Source: Methanoculleus sp.
GTDB taxonomy: Archaea > Halobacteriota > Methanomicrobia > Methanomicrobiales > Methanoculleaceae
Length of the DNA: 64,000 nucleotides
Direction: 5' to 3'
Assembly (NCBI GenBank): GCA_018433835.1
Contig: JAHDQM010000040.1
Location: 1 to 64,000, forward strand
Below, one piece after another: positions 34,465 through 42,762 of the stretch. A program made the translations under genes and the position numbers. Position 1 is the stretch's first letter; each line of letters starts with the position of its first letter. Below the pieces are notes generated by a model that saw only the letters and a program-made list of their open reading frames with translations, was not told the origin of the DNA and did no database searches.

Positions 34465-34919
34465 CCGGGTCGCACCTCCACCGTCCGGTCGAAAGGGACT
34501 TCGAAGGTCGCGACACTGTAGTCGACGACCCCCGAGCCGCTCACCCGGAGCGTGACCTCCCCGTCCGCGAGGCCCCGGAGGAGCCCCTGCACCAGCCCCA
34601 GGTTATCGACGGTCACCGGGATGGTGACGGGGGTCTTGCCCCCGGGCCGGATTGCAATCCCCTCCTGCTCGGCGTGTGCGAGGAAGACCCATTGCCCGTC
34701 GTTGAAGAAGTAGACGTCGAACGAGACCCGGGCCAGGGTGGCGCCGACGGGATTGGGGTTGTCGACGACGAGCCGGAGCGAGAGGTCGATGCTCCCCGGG
34801 GCGATCTTCTCGACCGCGACCCCGCTGAGGGTGATGGTCGGTTCCCGGAGCGCGGGGGCCACACAGCCGGCGCTGCAGAGCAGGACGGCGACGAGGAGGA
34901 TGACGGCAGGGCGCCACAT
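34455..34919 (-). CDS. LEA-type-2-like lipoprotein
   Basis: A 154-aa protein with a signal peptide ending in a lipobox (LLCSAGC, about residues 11-17), then the LEA14/WHy pattern: ITLSGVAVEKIAPGSIDLSL, VDNPNPVGATLARVSFDVYF (NPNP is the hallmark), and VTIPVTVDN. The family is linked to desiccation and stress protection. The start 34919 gives a correct signal peptide; the frame extends 14 codons further. Its 3' end overlaps the UbiA relic by 10 bp. Probably anchored to the outer face of the membrane. Confidence 0.75.
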   Translation of the reverse strand: MWRPAVILLVAVLLCSAGCVAPALREPTITLSGVAVEKIAPGSIDLSLRLVVDNPNPVGATLARVSFDVYFFNDGQWVFLAHAEQEGIAIRPGGKTPVTIPVTVDNLGLVQGLLRGLADGEVTLRVSGSGVVDYSVATFEVPFDRTVEVRPGQA

Positions 34920-34973
34920 GCAGGCCCGGTATACCCTGCCGGGATATAGGTCTGCCGCCACCTCCCCTCCCTC

Positions 34974-36047
34974 CTATGCGTCGCCCACGTAGGAGAGCAC
35001 CGGCTCGACGGGGACGTAGTGCCTGACGACGACGTTGTCGGCATAGAAGTGGTGCGCATCACCGGAGTACCACGCGGAAGACCCGATCAGCGCGAAGTCG
35101 TCAAAGACCGTCTCGTTCGGGACCGGCGAGCCGTCGGCGAACCGCAGGGCCGCCTGCCCGAGGTATTCACCGTCCATCCACGCGTGTTCCGTGGCGTTCG
35201 GCGTATCCAGGACGACCTTGATGTGATGCCAGGTATCGGTCTCTGCCCGGGCGTCGGCCGAGAAGTTCCGGTGGGTGCCGTCGTAGTGTTGCACGGAACC
35301 GTTCCGGAGGTGGAGGGCATACAGCCGGTCGGTCCCGTTCCAGGCCTGGATGTAGCCCGAACCGCACCACCTCCCGAACTCGCTGACCCGGAAGTCCCCC
35401 TCGATGATCATCGGGCCTGCCGAGATGTTCGCGAGGCATATCCGGTTGTTGCTGAACTCCGGGAGGTCCGGCTCGGAGACGTTGATATCCCCGGCGTATG
35501 CACCGTCGCGGACGACGTCGGATTGAATCCCGGCGTTCGAACCGCAGAACGACCAACGCGAGAGATCTCCCCCTTCGTAGTCCTCGAAGAAGAGGAAGAC
35601 GGCGTCGGGGTCGCCTGCGTCCCGGGCCTCCGGGTTGCCGTAGAGCATGGTGACCGCCGTTGCGTTCGCCGGGAGGGCGAGCCAGACGCGGGCGTGGGAG
35701 CCGACGCTTGCGCTCTCGATCCAGTAAGGGATGGCGGTCCCGTTCCCGTCCACGAACCGGACGTCGGCGAAGTCCGGCCGCATCCCCGGGAGATGGGTGG
35801 CGTTGAAGGCGACCGCGAGACCGTCGGTCCCGGAAGGGCTGTCGACCGATACCACCTGCCGCCGGGCGAACACCCCGGTCTCCGCGGCGGTATCGCCGTT
35901 GCCGGTCGACCAGTACCGCGGGGTCGCATCCGCGGGCATATCCGTAACTGGGACGGCGGCGTGCGGGATGTCTGCAGCCGCCCCGGCACCGGCGGCGAGG
36001 AGCAGCGCGACGGCCCCTCCGACGAGGACGATCCAGCGGTTATCCAT
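34974..36047 (-). CDS. Secreted DUF2341/concanavalin-like protein
   Basis: A 357-aa exported protein. A signal peptide (about residues 5-25) is followed by a DUF2341 region: VFARRQVVSVDSPSGTDGLA, ADVRFVDGNGTAIPYWIESA, and MLYGNPEA (about 130-137). From about 145 a laminin-G/concanavalin-like sandwich follows (FFEDYEGGDLSRWSFCGSNA, DTWHHIKVVLDTPNATEHAW). DUF2341 proteins bind or display surface glycans. Many N-x-S/T sites suggest N-glycosylation. There is no C-terminal anchor. The start 36047 was chosen for its signal peptide and GGGGGCGG upstream. Confidence 0.75.
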   Translation of the reverse strand: MDNRWIVLVGGAVALLLAAGAGAAADIPHAAVPVTDMPADATPRYWSTGNGDTAAETGVFARRQVVSVDSPSGTDGLAVAFNATHLPGMRPDFADVRFVDGNGTAIPYWIESASVGSHARVWLALPANATAVTMLYGNPEARDAGDPDAVFLFFEDYEGGDLSRWSFCGSNAGIQSDVVRDGAYAGDINVSEPDLPEFSNNRICLANISAGPMIIEGDFRVSEFGRWCGSGYIQAWNGTDRLYALHLRNGSVQHYDGTHRNFSADARAETDTWHHIKVVLDTPNATEHAWMDGEYLGQAALRFADGSPVPNETVFDDFALIGSSAWYSGDAHHFYADNVVVRHYVPVEPVLSYVGDA

Positions 36048-36146
36048 GATACCGCCCCCATGCAACCCGCCCCTATATCCATATAGCGGTCCGCCGCACC
36101 CCAACGCTGATGCTCCCCGGGAGAGCACGGTACACCGGTTAGTGCC

Positions 36147-37385
36147 GTGAACGACGCCATCACGATCGCGATCATCGGGGGAGGCCCCGCCGGGCTCTTC
36201 TGCGCCCTGCAGGCGGCGGGGGAGGGACGGAGCGTAATCCTCTTCGAGAAGAAGCCCGCGCCGGGACGAAAACTCCTGGTTGCGGGGTCGGGGCAGTGCA
36301 ACATCACCAACGACGCCGAGATCGCCGGCTTCCTCCCGCACTACGGCGATCATGGGGCGTTCCTCCGGCCCGCGCTCATGAACTTCACGAACCGGGACCT
36401 GATCGCATTCTTTGCCGACCGGAGGCTCGCGATGAGGGCCGAATCCGGGGGAAAGGTCTTCCCGGAGACCCGGAAGTCTGCCGACGTCCTCGCCGTCCTC
36501 CTCGCGGCGTGCGCCGCCCGCGGGGTTGAGATCCGGTGCGGTGAAGCCGTCCGGAACGTCTCCCGTGACCCCGACAGGTTCCTCGTCCGGACGGAGAAGG
36601 CGACCGCCCGGGCCGAGTTACTCGTCATCGCCACCGGCGGGGCCTCCTACCCCGCCACCGGCTCGACCGGGGACGGCTACGCCTTCGCCCGGGCCCTTGG
36701 TCAGCCGGTAACGGAGGTTGCCCCGGCGCTGGCCCCGGTCTACGTCGAGGACTACCCGTTCGCCGACCTTGCCGGGATATCCTTTCAGAACCTCGCCCTC
36801 GCCGTCTACCGGGACGGGAAGCGGGTCGGCCGGCACGCCGGCGACCTCCTCTTCACGCACACCGGGCTCTCGGGCCCGGGTATACTCGATCTCTCCCGCT
36901 CCATCCTCCCCGGGGACGTGCTCCGGGTCACGTTCCTTCCGGAGGCGAATGTAGAGGCGGTGCGCACGCAGGTCGCCGACGCGGTCGCAACGGGCGGGGC
37001 CCGGCAGATAAAGACCGCCCTCTGCGATCTCGCCCTTCCCGAACGGTTCGTTCGGCGGCTGCTCGACCTTGCCGGGGTCCCGCCGGGAGAGACCTGCGCC
37101 CGGCTCCCAAAGAAAGCGCGGAACGCCCTCGCCGCATCCCTCGCGGAGTTCCCGTTCAGGGTTGAGAGGCTCGGCGGGTTCGATGAAGCGATGGTGACGA
37201 GGGGCGGCGTTGCCCTCGAAGGGATCGACAAAAAGACGATGGCATCCAGGATCGTCCCAGGTCTTTACTGCATCGGCGAGGTGCTCGATATCGACGGCGA
37301 TACCGGGGGCTACAACCTCCAGGCCGCGTTCTCCACCGCAGCTCTCGCCGCACGGCACATCGCCGGCCTTCACGCACCCCGGTGA
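36147..37385 (+). CDS. HI0933/BaiN-family FAD-dependent oxidoreductase
   Basis: A 412-aa flavoprotein: IAIIGGGPAGLFCALQAAGE (about residues 7-26), GRKLLVAGSGQCNITNDAEI (about 39-58; the GxCNxTN signature of HI0933 proteins), VIATGGASYPATGSTGDGYA (about 155-174), GEVLDIDGDTGGYNLQAAFS (about 377-396). The family function is not firmly known; some members act on aromatic or bile-acid substrates. The GTG start at 36147 directly precedes the FAD motif. Monocistronic. Confidence 0.88.
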   Translation: MNDAITIAIIGGGPAGLFCALQAAGEGRSVILFEKKPAPGRKLLVAGSGQCNITNDAEIAGFLPHYGDHGAFLRPALMNFTNRDLIAFFADRRLAMRAESGGKVFPETRKSADVLAVLLAACAARGVEIRCGEAVRNVSRDPDRFLVRTEKATARAELLVIATGGASYPATGSTGDGYAFARALGQPVTEVAPALAPVYVEDYPFADLAGISFQNLALAVYRDGKRVGRHAGDLLFTHTGLSGPGILDLSRSILPGDVLRVTFLPEANVEAVRTQVADAVATGGARQIKTALCDLALPERFVRRLLDLAGVPPGETCARLPKKARNALAASLAEFPFRVERLGGFDEAMVTRGGVALEGIDKKTMASRIVPGLYCIGEVLDIDGDTGGYNLQAAFSTAALAARHIAGLHAPR

Positions 37386-37588
37386 CCCCGCCGATCCCCG
37401 GAACCCTTTTTGCACCGGCCCCTCTTCTCGATCATCCGTGGGGAGATCTATCTCCCTTTGGGTGCGCCTCCGGGTGCCCTCTCTCGATACTACCCCGACA
37501 AATCATATATCCGAAACGCACATGCCTGCTATCAAAATAGAAGATCTAATATAGCAACGCGTACATTAAAATATATTGAGTCGATAAC

Positions 37589-38161
37589 GTGGTTTGGAGC
37601 ATTCTTAACGCGATTCTTCTTCTTTCGGTCCTCATCCCCCAGGGACACCTGATCTACGACGGCGGAGAGGGCGATCCCGGGTTCGGCACCGTCTGCGAGG
37701 CTTCGGTAGACGAGATCGCCCTCCATTCCGCATCCCCCGAGGGCCTCGGGGAATCTTCCCGCGACGCACTCATCGACCAGGTGGGCCGGACGACGTTTGC
37801 CTGCGTCGACGGTTCCCCCCGCCTCTTTCCGGTGGGTCTCAACGCGACCCTTGCCTCCGGGGTAGGCGACTGCACAGATCTTGCGCTCCTCAGGGTGGAA
37901 GTCCTTCGCCGGAACGGGATTCCCGCCCGACCGGTCCACGGCATCATGGTCTGGGATGCGGAGACGTTCCGTACCGACGCCCTCCACGTGGAGGTCTTCG
38001 GGAAGGGCATCGCCGTCCACGACTGGGTCGAACTCGGCGACGGTCGGACGATGGGCGCCTACGAAGGAAGTCCCGGGATCCGGTGCATCAAGACCGGGAA
38101 CGGAGTCTGTTTCCAGCTGGTCTTCGAGATGCTGGGCTACCTGTCAACTGCCCCCGACTGA
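37589..38161 (+). CDS. Transglutaminase-like protein with IS-derived 3' end
   Basis: A 190-aa protein with an N-terminal hydrophobic segment (about residues 2-20) and a transglutaminase-like core: GVGDCTDLALLRVEVLRRNG (about 90-109; catalytic Cys), ALHVEVF (His, about 130-136) and HDWVELGDG (Asp, about 143-151). These give the Cys-His-Asp triad. The last codons (LSTAPD and TGA) are read from the hairpin end of an IS200/IS605 relic, so the native C-terminus has probably been replaced. GTG 37589 is the start; the upstream 200 bp is AT-rich and must hold the promoter. Confidence 0.7.
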   Translation: MVWSILNAILLLSVLIPQGHLIYDGGEGDPGFGTVCEASVDEIALHSASPEGLGESSRDALIDQVGRTTFACVDGSPRLFPVGLNATLASGVGDCTDLALLRVEVLRRNGIPARPVHGIMVWDAETFRTDALHVEVFGKGIAVHDWVELGDGRTMGAYEGSPGIRCIKTGNGVCFQLVFEMLGYLSTAPD

Positions 38162-38194
38162 AATCGGGGGCATGGTACTGCGTGTAGTACCATG
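38141..38194. mobile_element. IS200/IS605-type right end with two hairpins
   Basis: GCCCCCGA (38150-38157) pairs with TCGGGGGC (38164-38171), and CATGGTACT (38171-38179) pairs with AGTACCATG (38186-38194): two perfect stems next to the 3' end of a tnpB remnant. Sub-terminal hairpins of this kind are recognised by TnpA and form part of the omega-RNA. A direct repeat ACAGGCTTGC follows at about 38201-38220. No left end or tnpA is seen. Confidence 0.65.
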
Positions 38195-38224
38195 CTCTTT
38201 ACAGGCTTGCTACAGGCTTGCGAT

Positions 38225-38356
38225 TCAACCTCCCCCGGCGCGGGAGCAGACCGCAGTAGGCTCGCCGACGAGAGCCCTGGCAGCAGCGTTCTTTGCTGCG
38301 TTCAGGTCGGCGTTCTCGGTATGCCCGCACGCGAGGCACCGGAACTCGGCCCTCAT
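38225..38356 (-). pseudogene. tnpB: TnpB C-terminal fragment
   Basis: The minus strand from 38356 encodes 43 residues: RAEFRCLACGHTENADLNAA, then KNAAARALVGE and a TGA at 38225. FRCLACGHTENADLNAAKN is the C-terminal half of the TnpB zinc ribbon (C-x2-CGH-x3-AD-NAA). The RuvC-like body is absent, so this is a relic of an IS200/IS605-family element. It faces its own hairpin end. Confidence 0.8.
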
Positions 38357-38513
38357 CCCATATAAACGTCGGCCGCGTGCCGTGAAAGTAGATGGGAACT
38401 CCAAGGGGCTGATTCCTCCCGCTCCTCCTGTCGCGGGGCTTCTCGGCCCAATGATCCTGAACAGGGTAGCTCACTTTGGGAATGTTCAATACCGAACGCG
38501 TCATACGAGCGGT

Positions 38514-38789
38514 ATGAGCTTACTCACAGGGCTTCTCGCTCTGATCCTGGTGATCATCATCGCGGTCGTCCTCTACAAGGTCGTGAAAAGCGCGACCGGC
38601 CTCATCATCAACGCCGTCGTGGGCGTGATCCTGCTCTGGCTCATCAACCTCTTCGACCTGATGCAGCTCTTCGGCCGGCCCGATATCCCGATCAACCTGA
38701 TCACCGTCCTGATCTGCGCTATCGGCGGGATATTCGGCGTCCTCATTACGGTGGTGCTCCACCTCCTCGGAATACCGCTGGCGCTCTGA
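38514..38789 (+). CDS. BofA-like small membrane protein
   Basis: A 91-aa protein with three membrane helices: LLTGLLALILVIIIAVVLYK, TGLIINAVVGVILLWLINLF, and GGIFGVLITVVLHLLGIPLAL. The second, with LIINAVVG, and the end HLLGIPL match the pro-sigmaK processing inhibitor BofA family, common in methanogens with unknown role. The start ATG 38514 was chosen because the upstream frame crosses the IS relic. The stop lies 7 nt from that of the convergent flavodoxin gene. Confidence 0.8.
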   Translation: MSLLTGLLALILVIIIAVVLYKVVKSATGLIINAVVGVILLWLINLFDLMQLFGRPDIPINLITVLICAIGGIFGVLITVVLHLLGIPLAL

Positions 38790-38796
38790 GGGGGAC

Positions 38797-39291
38797 CTAC
38801 GCGGCCGGAGCAGCAACCCCCGCGATCGTCCGGGCAAACTCATCGATCGCCGGGCCGAACTGCCCGGCATCGACCTCGCTCTCCAGTGTCGTGGCCGACG
38901 AGACGAACCGCATCCCTTTTGACTCGAGGCTTTTTTTCACGATCGCAACGGCGTTCTCCGCCCCGGAACCCCCCATCTCCGCGAGCACCGAAAAGGGTTT
39001 TCCCGCGGCGTTCGTGACCTTCGAGAGGTACTCGTTGATGTAGGGCGGGACCTTCTGCATCCAGACGGGGGTTGCGACGACCAGGAAGTCGACGTCGGAA
39101 AGATCCGTCTTCACCGGGCGTATCGCCGCCCGCATCCCGAACATCGCCATCATGCCCTTCCTGAGCATCCCTACCTCGGATACCGGTTCGATCGTTGCAA
39201 GCCCGGCCCCGACGCGTTTTGCGAGCGCCGTCGCCACCTTCTCCGTATGCCCCTGCCAGGAGTAGTACGCAATGAGGATCATCACCATCAC
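38797..39291 (-). CDS. Flavodoxin family protein
   Basis: A 164-aa flavodoxin-like protein: ILIAYYSWQGHTEKVATALA (about residues 5-24; the FMN phosphate loop is YSWQGHTEK), VDFLVVATPVWMQKVPPYIN (about 67-86), and FSVLAEMGGSGAENAVAIV (about 98-116). It binds FMN and carries electrons or reduces small substrates. The family length is normal. Start ATG 39291 (MMVMILIAYY) could also be Met 2 or 4. Confidence 0.88.
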   Translation of the reverse strand: MMVMILIAYYSWQGHTEKVATALAKRVGAGLATIEPVSEVGMLRKGMMAMFGMRAAIRPVKTDLSDVDFLVVATPVWMQKVPPYINEYLSKVTNAAGKPFSVLAEMGGSGAENAVAIVKKSLESKGMRFVSSATTLESEVDAGQFGPAIDEFARTIAGVAAPAA

Positions 39292-39374
39292 TCCGGCGGG
39301 TCATACACGCTTCTTACATATAGAGACAGCAGGGTGCGGAACCATCATATCCTTCGCGCCCACATTCCCGGGGC

Positions 39375-39554
39375 ATGCAGGAGTACAGCCCCGACATCGT
39401 CGGCGAGGTCCGGTTCGCCCGCCAGGACGGCGGCTACTAAGTACAGCTCTACGACCGGGAAGGGAACCCCGTCGGCAGGACCGGGCTCTGGAGGACCGAG
39501 GCGAAGGCAAAAGAGGCGGCCCGGCGGCTCGTGGAGAAGATGGGCGGGGAGTGA
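39375..39554 (+). pseudogene. Small YegP-like protein with in-frame TAA
   Basis: From ATG 39375 the frame reads DIVGEVRFARQDGGY, TAA (39438-39440), VQLYDREGNPVGRTGLWRTE and a helix ending LVEKMGGE before TGA. The continuity of sense on both sides of the TAA, with a Tyr repeat just where the stop falls, indicates a nonsense change in a 59-residue protein. The shape (strand, turn, VQLYDxxGN, helix) recalls the DUF1508/YegP module. Readthrough is not expected at TAA. Confidence 0.6.
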
Positions 39555-39559
39555 ACCCC

Positions 39560-40510
39560 TCACGGTGACTCCGGGTGCGCCTCCGCGTAGCGGACGAGGC
39601 CGGCGATGCACCTGTTGTGCGGCGTCTCGATGCCGTGGCGCTCCCCGAGGCGCGCGATATACCCGTTGAGGAGGTCGATCTCCGTCCGGCGGCCCTGCCG
39701 GAGGTCGTAGTACATGGAAGGGTAGACTTCGGCGAAGTCGGGTACCTGCACCCCGAAAAGGTGGGCGAGGTAGTCGTCGGCGGTCGCCCAGGGGAGCCGC
39801 ACCCCTTCGGCGCCGGCGACGGCGAAGGTCTCGCGGATGAGGGCGGCGACGGTCTCCCGGATCCCGGCGTCGGCGGCGACCCCGACCGGGGCCCGGAGGA
39901 GGGCGCAGATCGGGTTCACCGCGATATTGAGGAGGGCTTTCGCCCATTTTCCGGAGCGGATATCGCTGTCGGCCTCGACCGGGATGCCGGCGGACCGGAC
40001 AATGCCGATCAATCGGTCGAGGGCCCCGACGGCGCCACCGTCGCCGGACCAGACCCCGAGGTGCATCGGGGCGCTTTCGCTCAGGACCCGGACGTGTCCG
40101 GGCCCGAGGACCGAGAAGTTCGTCGTCACGGTCCCGCCGATGACGGTATCGGTGTAGCGGGCGATGACCTCCTCGTTCCCGATGCCGTTCTGGAGGCTTG
40201 CCACCGGCCTGCCCCGGATCACCCCGGCGTATTCCTCGCAGAGTGTCCGGGTATCGGTGCCCTTCGCGGTGACGATGACGAAGTCAATCGCAGGCGGGAT
40301 CTCTCCCGATCCTGTGATGCAGCCAATCCCGTCGACGGTGCCGTTCCCCCAGACCCCTTCCATCACGAGGCCCCGCTCCCGGATCGCGCCGGCATGCACC
40401 GGGCGGCAGGCTGCGTAGACCGTTGCGACGCTATGAAGTTGCCCGGCGAGCGAGAGGCCGACCGCCCCTGCGCCGAGAATCAGGATGACCGGACGTTGTA
40501 GTGATTCCAT
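39560..40510 (-). CDS. panE: Ketopantoate reductase family protein
   Basis: A 316-aa protein with the NADP-binding GAGAVGLSLAGQL (about residues 13-25), FVIVTAKGTDT (about 76-86; the catalytic Lys is in AKG), QNGIGNEE (about 106-113), GGTVTTN, and the second-domain SGKWAKALLNIAVNPICALL (about 195-214) with the conserved Lys and Asn. Full length for PanE/ApbA. In archaea it reduces 2-dehydropantoate for coenzyme A synthesis; several paralogues exist, so the exact substrate is not certain. Confidence 0.83.
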   Translation of the reverse strand: MESLQRPVILILGAGAVGLSLAGQLHSVATVYAACRPVHAGAIRERGLVMEGVWGNGTVDGIGCITGSGEIPPAIDFVIVTAKGTDTRTLCEEYAGVIRGRPVASLQNGIGNEEVIARYTDTVIGGTVTTNFSVLGPGHVRVLSESAPMHLGVWSGDGGAVGALDRLIGIVRSAGIPVEADSDIRSGKWAKALLNIAVNPICALLRAPVGVAADAGIRETVAALIRETFAVAGAEGVRLPWATADDYLAHLFGVQVPDFAEVYPSMYYDLRQGRRTEIDLLNGYIARLGERHGIETPHNRCIAGLVRYAEAHPESP

Positions 40511-40645
40511 CTGCTCGTAGCCTCTGTTGGGGCCGGAAGGTGATAACGATGTGGCATCACGGTGGACGTTGCAAACCCGGGGCCCGGAGCGCCCGGGAAC
40601 CGATGGCGAACGTTTTTCGTCCCGGGTGCCGAGTTACCCTGCTGG

Positions 40646-41476
40646 ATGAAACACGTCACGAAGGCCGACGGCAGCCTGCAGCCGTTCGACCGGGGGAAGG
40701 TGCGGCGGACGCTCCGGAACATGGGCCTCGGTGCGGACGATGCCGACCGGATCGCCGGCGAGATCGAGGAGTCGGTACCGGACGGCGTCAGGACCGCCGC
40801 GGTCCTCCGGATGATCCGCACCCGGGCCCGGGCCGTCCGCCCCGCCGTCACGCACCGGACCAACCTCCGTAGAGCGCTCGCCCTTCTGCGCTCCAAACCG
40901 GATTTCGAGGAATTCGTGCGGGTCCTCCTCCGGGAGCACGGCTACCGGGTGGAGACCGGGTGCGTTCTCGCCGGGCTGTGCGGAGAGCACGAGGTGGACG
41001 CCATCGTGCAAAAAGACGGCACCACCGTCTTTGTCGAGGTGAAGCACCACGCGACCCACCACCGGGTGACCGGCCTCGATGAAGGGCGGATCGCAAGGGC
41101 GATCGTCGAGGACCTCCAGGAGGGGTTCCGGTCCGGGCGGTGCACCGTCTCGATCGACGGAGCCCTGATCGTCTGCAACACCAAACTCTCGGAACATGCG
41201 AAACGCTACGCGACCTGCCGGGGGATCGGGCATATCGGGTGGGACTACCCGGAGGGGCAGAACCTCCGGACGATGATCGAGGAGACACGGTCCTACCCGG
41301 TCACCATCGTGGCGGGGGTGAGCCCGTCGGTCTCGGCCCGACTGGCTGCCGCCGGGGTCGTCACGGCAAAGCAGGTCGCCTACGGGGACGCCGCGGCCAT
41401 CGCCAACGACGCGGCCATCCCCCTTCGTGAGGTGCTGCTGATCGCCGGCCGGGCGCGTGCTATTCTTGAACCGTAG
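40646..41476 (+). CDS. ATP-cone plus restriction-endonuclease-fold protein
   Basis: A 276-aa protein in three parts. Residues about 1-85 form an ATP-cone (VTKADGSLQPFDRGKVRRTL, as in ribonucleotide reductase and NrdR). Residues about 87-215 form a restriction-endonuclease-like domain: FEEFVRVLLREHGYRVETG, EHEVDAIVQKDGTTVFVEVK (the D-x(n)-ExK nuclease motif), and LIVCNTKLSE. Residues about 215-276 carry helix-hairpin-helix-like repeats (ARLAAAGVVTAKQVA, LREVLLIAGRARA). Such fusions suggest nucleotide-controlled DNA processing. ATG 40646 was chosen because the ATP-cone begins there; the frame is open 28 codons further. Confidence 0.75.
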   Translation: MKHVTKADGSLQPFDRGKVRRTLRNMGLGADDADRIAGEIEESVPDGVRTAAVLRMIRTRARAVRPAVTHRTNLRRALALLRSKPDFEEFVRVLLREHGYRVETGCVLAGLCGEHEVDAIVQKDGTTVFVEVKHHATHHRVTGLDEGRIARAIVEDLQEGFRSGRCTVSIDGALIVCNTKLSEHAKRYATCRGIGHIGWDYPEGQNLRTMIEETRSYPVTIVAGVSPSVSARLAAAGVVTAKQVAYGDAAAIANDAAIPLREVLLIAGRARAILEP

Positions 41477-41505
41477 GCAGGGCATCCTTTTCTGCCGAAC
41501 CGGGG

Positions 41506-41700
41506 TTACGGCGTGCCTCTCCCCGCGCGCCCCGCAGGATGGATCACTGCAAGACTCACCGGATCTATCGCAAACTCTTCCCCTACGGTCGGGATCGCTA
41601 CGGTGAGGCCGGCTACCATGAACGGTGCAAGCGAGGACCCGAACGCGACTGCAAGAGGCGTGTACCGGCATCCGCGCAGGAGATACCATTCCCGGAGAGT
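41506..41700 (-). pseudogene. MFS transporter N-terminal remnant
   Basis: The minus strand reads REWYLLRGCRYTPLAVAFGS, then SLAPFMVAGLTVAIPTVGEE and FAIDPVSLAVI, before TAA at 41506. This fits the first membrane helix of drug-exporter MFS proteins (a helix with FMxxxxxxVALPxIGxEF). Only about 60 of roughly 450 residues remain, and there is no proper start. A relic only. Confidence 0.5.
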
Positions 41701-41756
41701 AGTGGATAGGTGTATTTAACCTGCAGTGGTGCAGGGGTGCCCGGCGGGCTTCCCGC

Positions 41757-42704
41757 TCATACCGTGCCGGTCTCCAGGAGCGGGGTTGGAGACCCGCCGA
41801 TCACCCGGAGCTGTTCTTCGGTCGGGTTAATGAGGACGATCTCGGGCCGGCAGTTGAACCGGAGGTCCACTCCCGCAACGCTCGCGCTGCAGACCCCGCG
41901 GGAGATGTAAGTCGGCGTCCCGTTCGTCTCGAACGTACCCGCCAGCTCGACGACGCCGAAGTCGTTTAACTGCGCAACAACCGGGAAGAGGAACTGGCCG
42001 CCGTGGGTATGGCCGGCAAGGATGAGGTCGGCGTCCCAGTCGGCCCTGCAGGAGGGTTCGTGGATGAGGTAGACGGTGAACGTGTCCGTCGCCGGCACGT
42101 CGGGCGGGTCCGCCATCCCGGCCCACCCGTCGTCGACGCCGACGATGACGATCTCCTCATCCCCGACGGGGATGCGGACGTAATCGTTCCGGAGGACGTG
42201 CACTCCGTTCTCCTCCAGTGCCGCGGTGAGGTCGTCGGCAAATGCGGCGTCGACGGAGCCGTCGTTCAGGGCGGAGACGTCGTACCCGGCGGCGGTGACG
42301 TCCGTCGAGGTCTGGACGGCAAGCGTCCTCTCGAAACCCGTCCTGCCGTCGATCCCCACCCGGTAATCGTGGTTCCCGAGCACGGCATAGGCCGGCGCGT
42401 CGAGCGACCGCCACACCTCCTGGGAGGCGAAGTCCTCTTCCTCACCAGTGACGAAGTCGCCGCCTATCAGGACGAGCGAGGGGTTTAAGCGGTTGACCTC
42501 GCGGATCACCTCCTGGACGTGGTCGATGTTGGATGCCCTGACGTGTGGGTCGGTGATATAGACGACGCCTTCGGGTGCTCCGTCGATCGTAAGGACGGTC
42601 ACCTCGACGGCGCGCCCTTCCCAGGCCATGTAGCCGGTCATGGAAGGGAGCAGGATGAGGATGAACAACGCCATGTGTCGTGCGCTTGGAGCCTTCAGGA
42701 TCAC
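41757..42704 (-). CDS. Membrane-anchored metallophosphoesterase
   Basis: A 315-aa protein with an N-terminal membrane segment (about residues 10-28) and a calcineurin-like phosphoesterase: YITDPHV (about 50-56; the D-x-H motif), LIGGDFV (about 78-84), VLGNHDYR (about 106-113), and ILAGHTHGGQF (about 227-237). All five metal-binding motifs are present. YkuE-like members act on phospholipids such as UDP-diacylglucosamine; the archaeal substrate is unknown. The catalytic domain is likely extracytoplasmic or membrane-apposed. Confidence 0.85.
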   Translation of the reverse strand: MILKAPSARHMALFILILLPSMTGYMAWEGRAVEVTVLTIDGAPEGVVYITDPHVRASNIDHVQEVIREVNRLNPSLVLIGGDFVTGEEEDFASQEVWRSLDAPAYAVLGNHDYRVGIDGRTGFERTLAVQTSTDVTAAGYDVSALNDGSVDAAFADDLTAALEENGVHVLRNDYVRIPVGDEEIVIVGVDDGWAGMADPPDVPATDTFTVYLIHEPSCRADWDADLILAGHTHGGQFLFPVVAQLNDFGVVELAGTFETNGTPTYISRGVCSASVAGVDLRFNCRPEIVLINPTEEQLRVIGGSPTPLLETGTV

Positions 42705-42762
42705 TGCATTTTATTCTATCTCCAAAATATAAATACGATCCGCCGGATCGGTGCCGGGTGAG

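Noticed and set aside
39438..39440. Recoding of TAA as a sense codon
   Set aside because: Pyrrolysine uses TAG and selenocysteine TGA; no structure suggesting readthrough was visible, so a nonsense mutation is the simpler reading.
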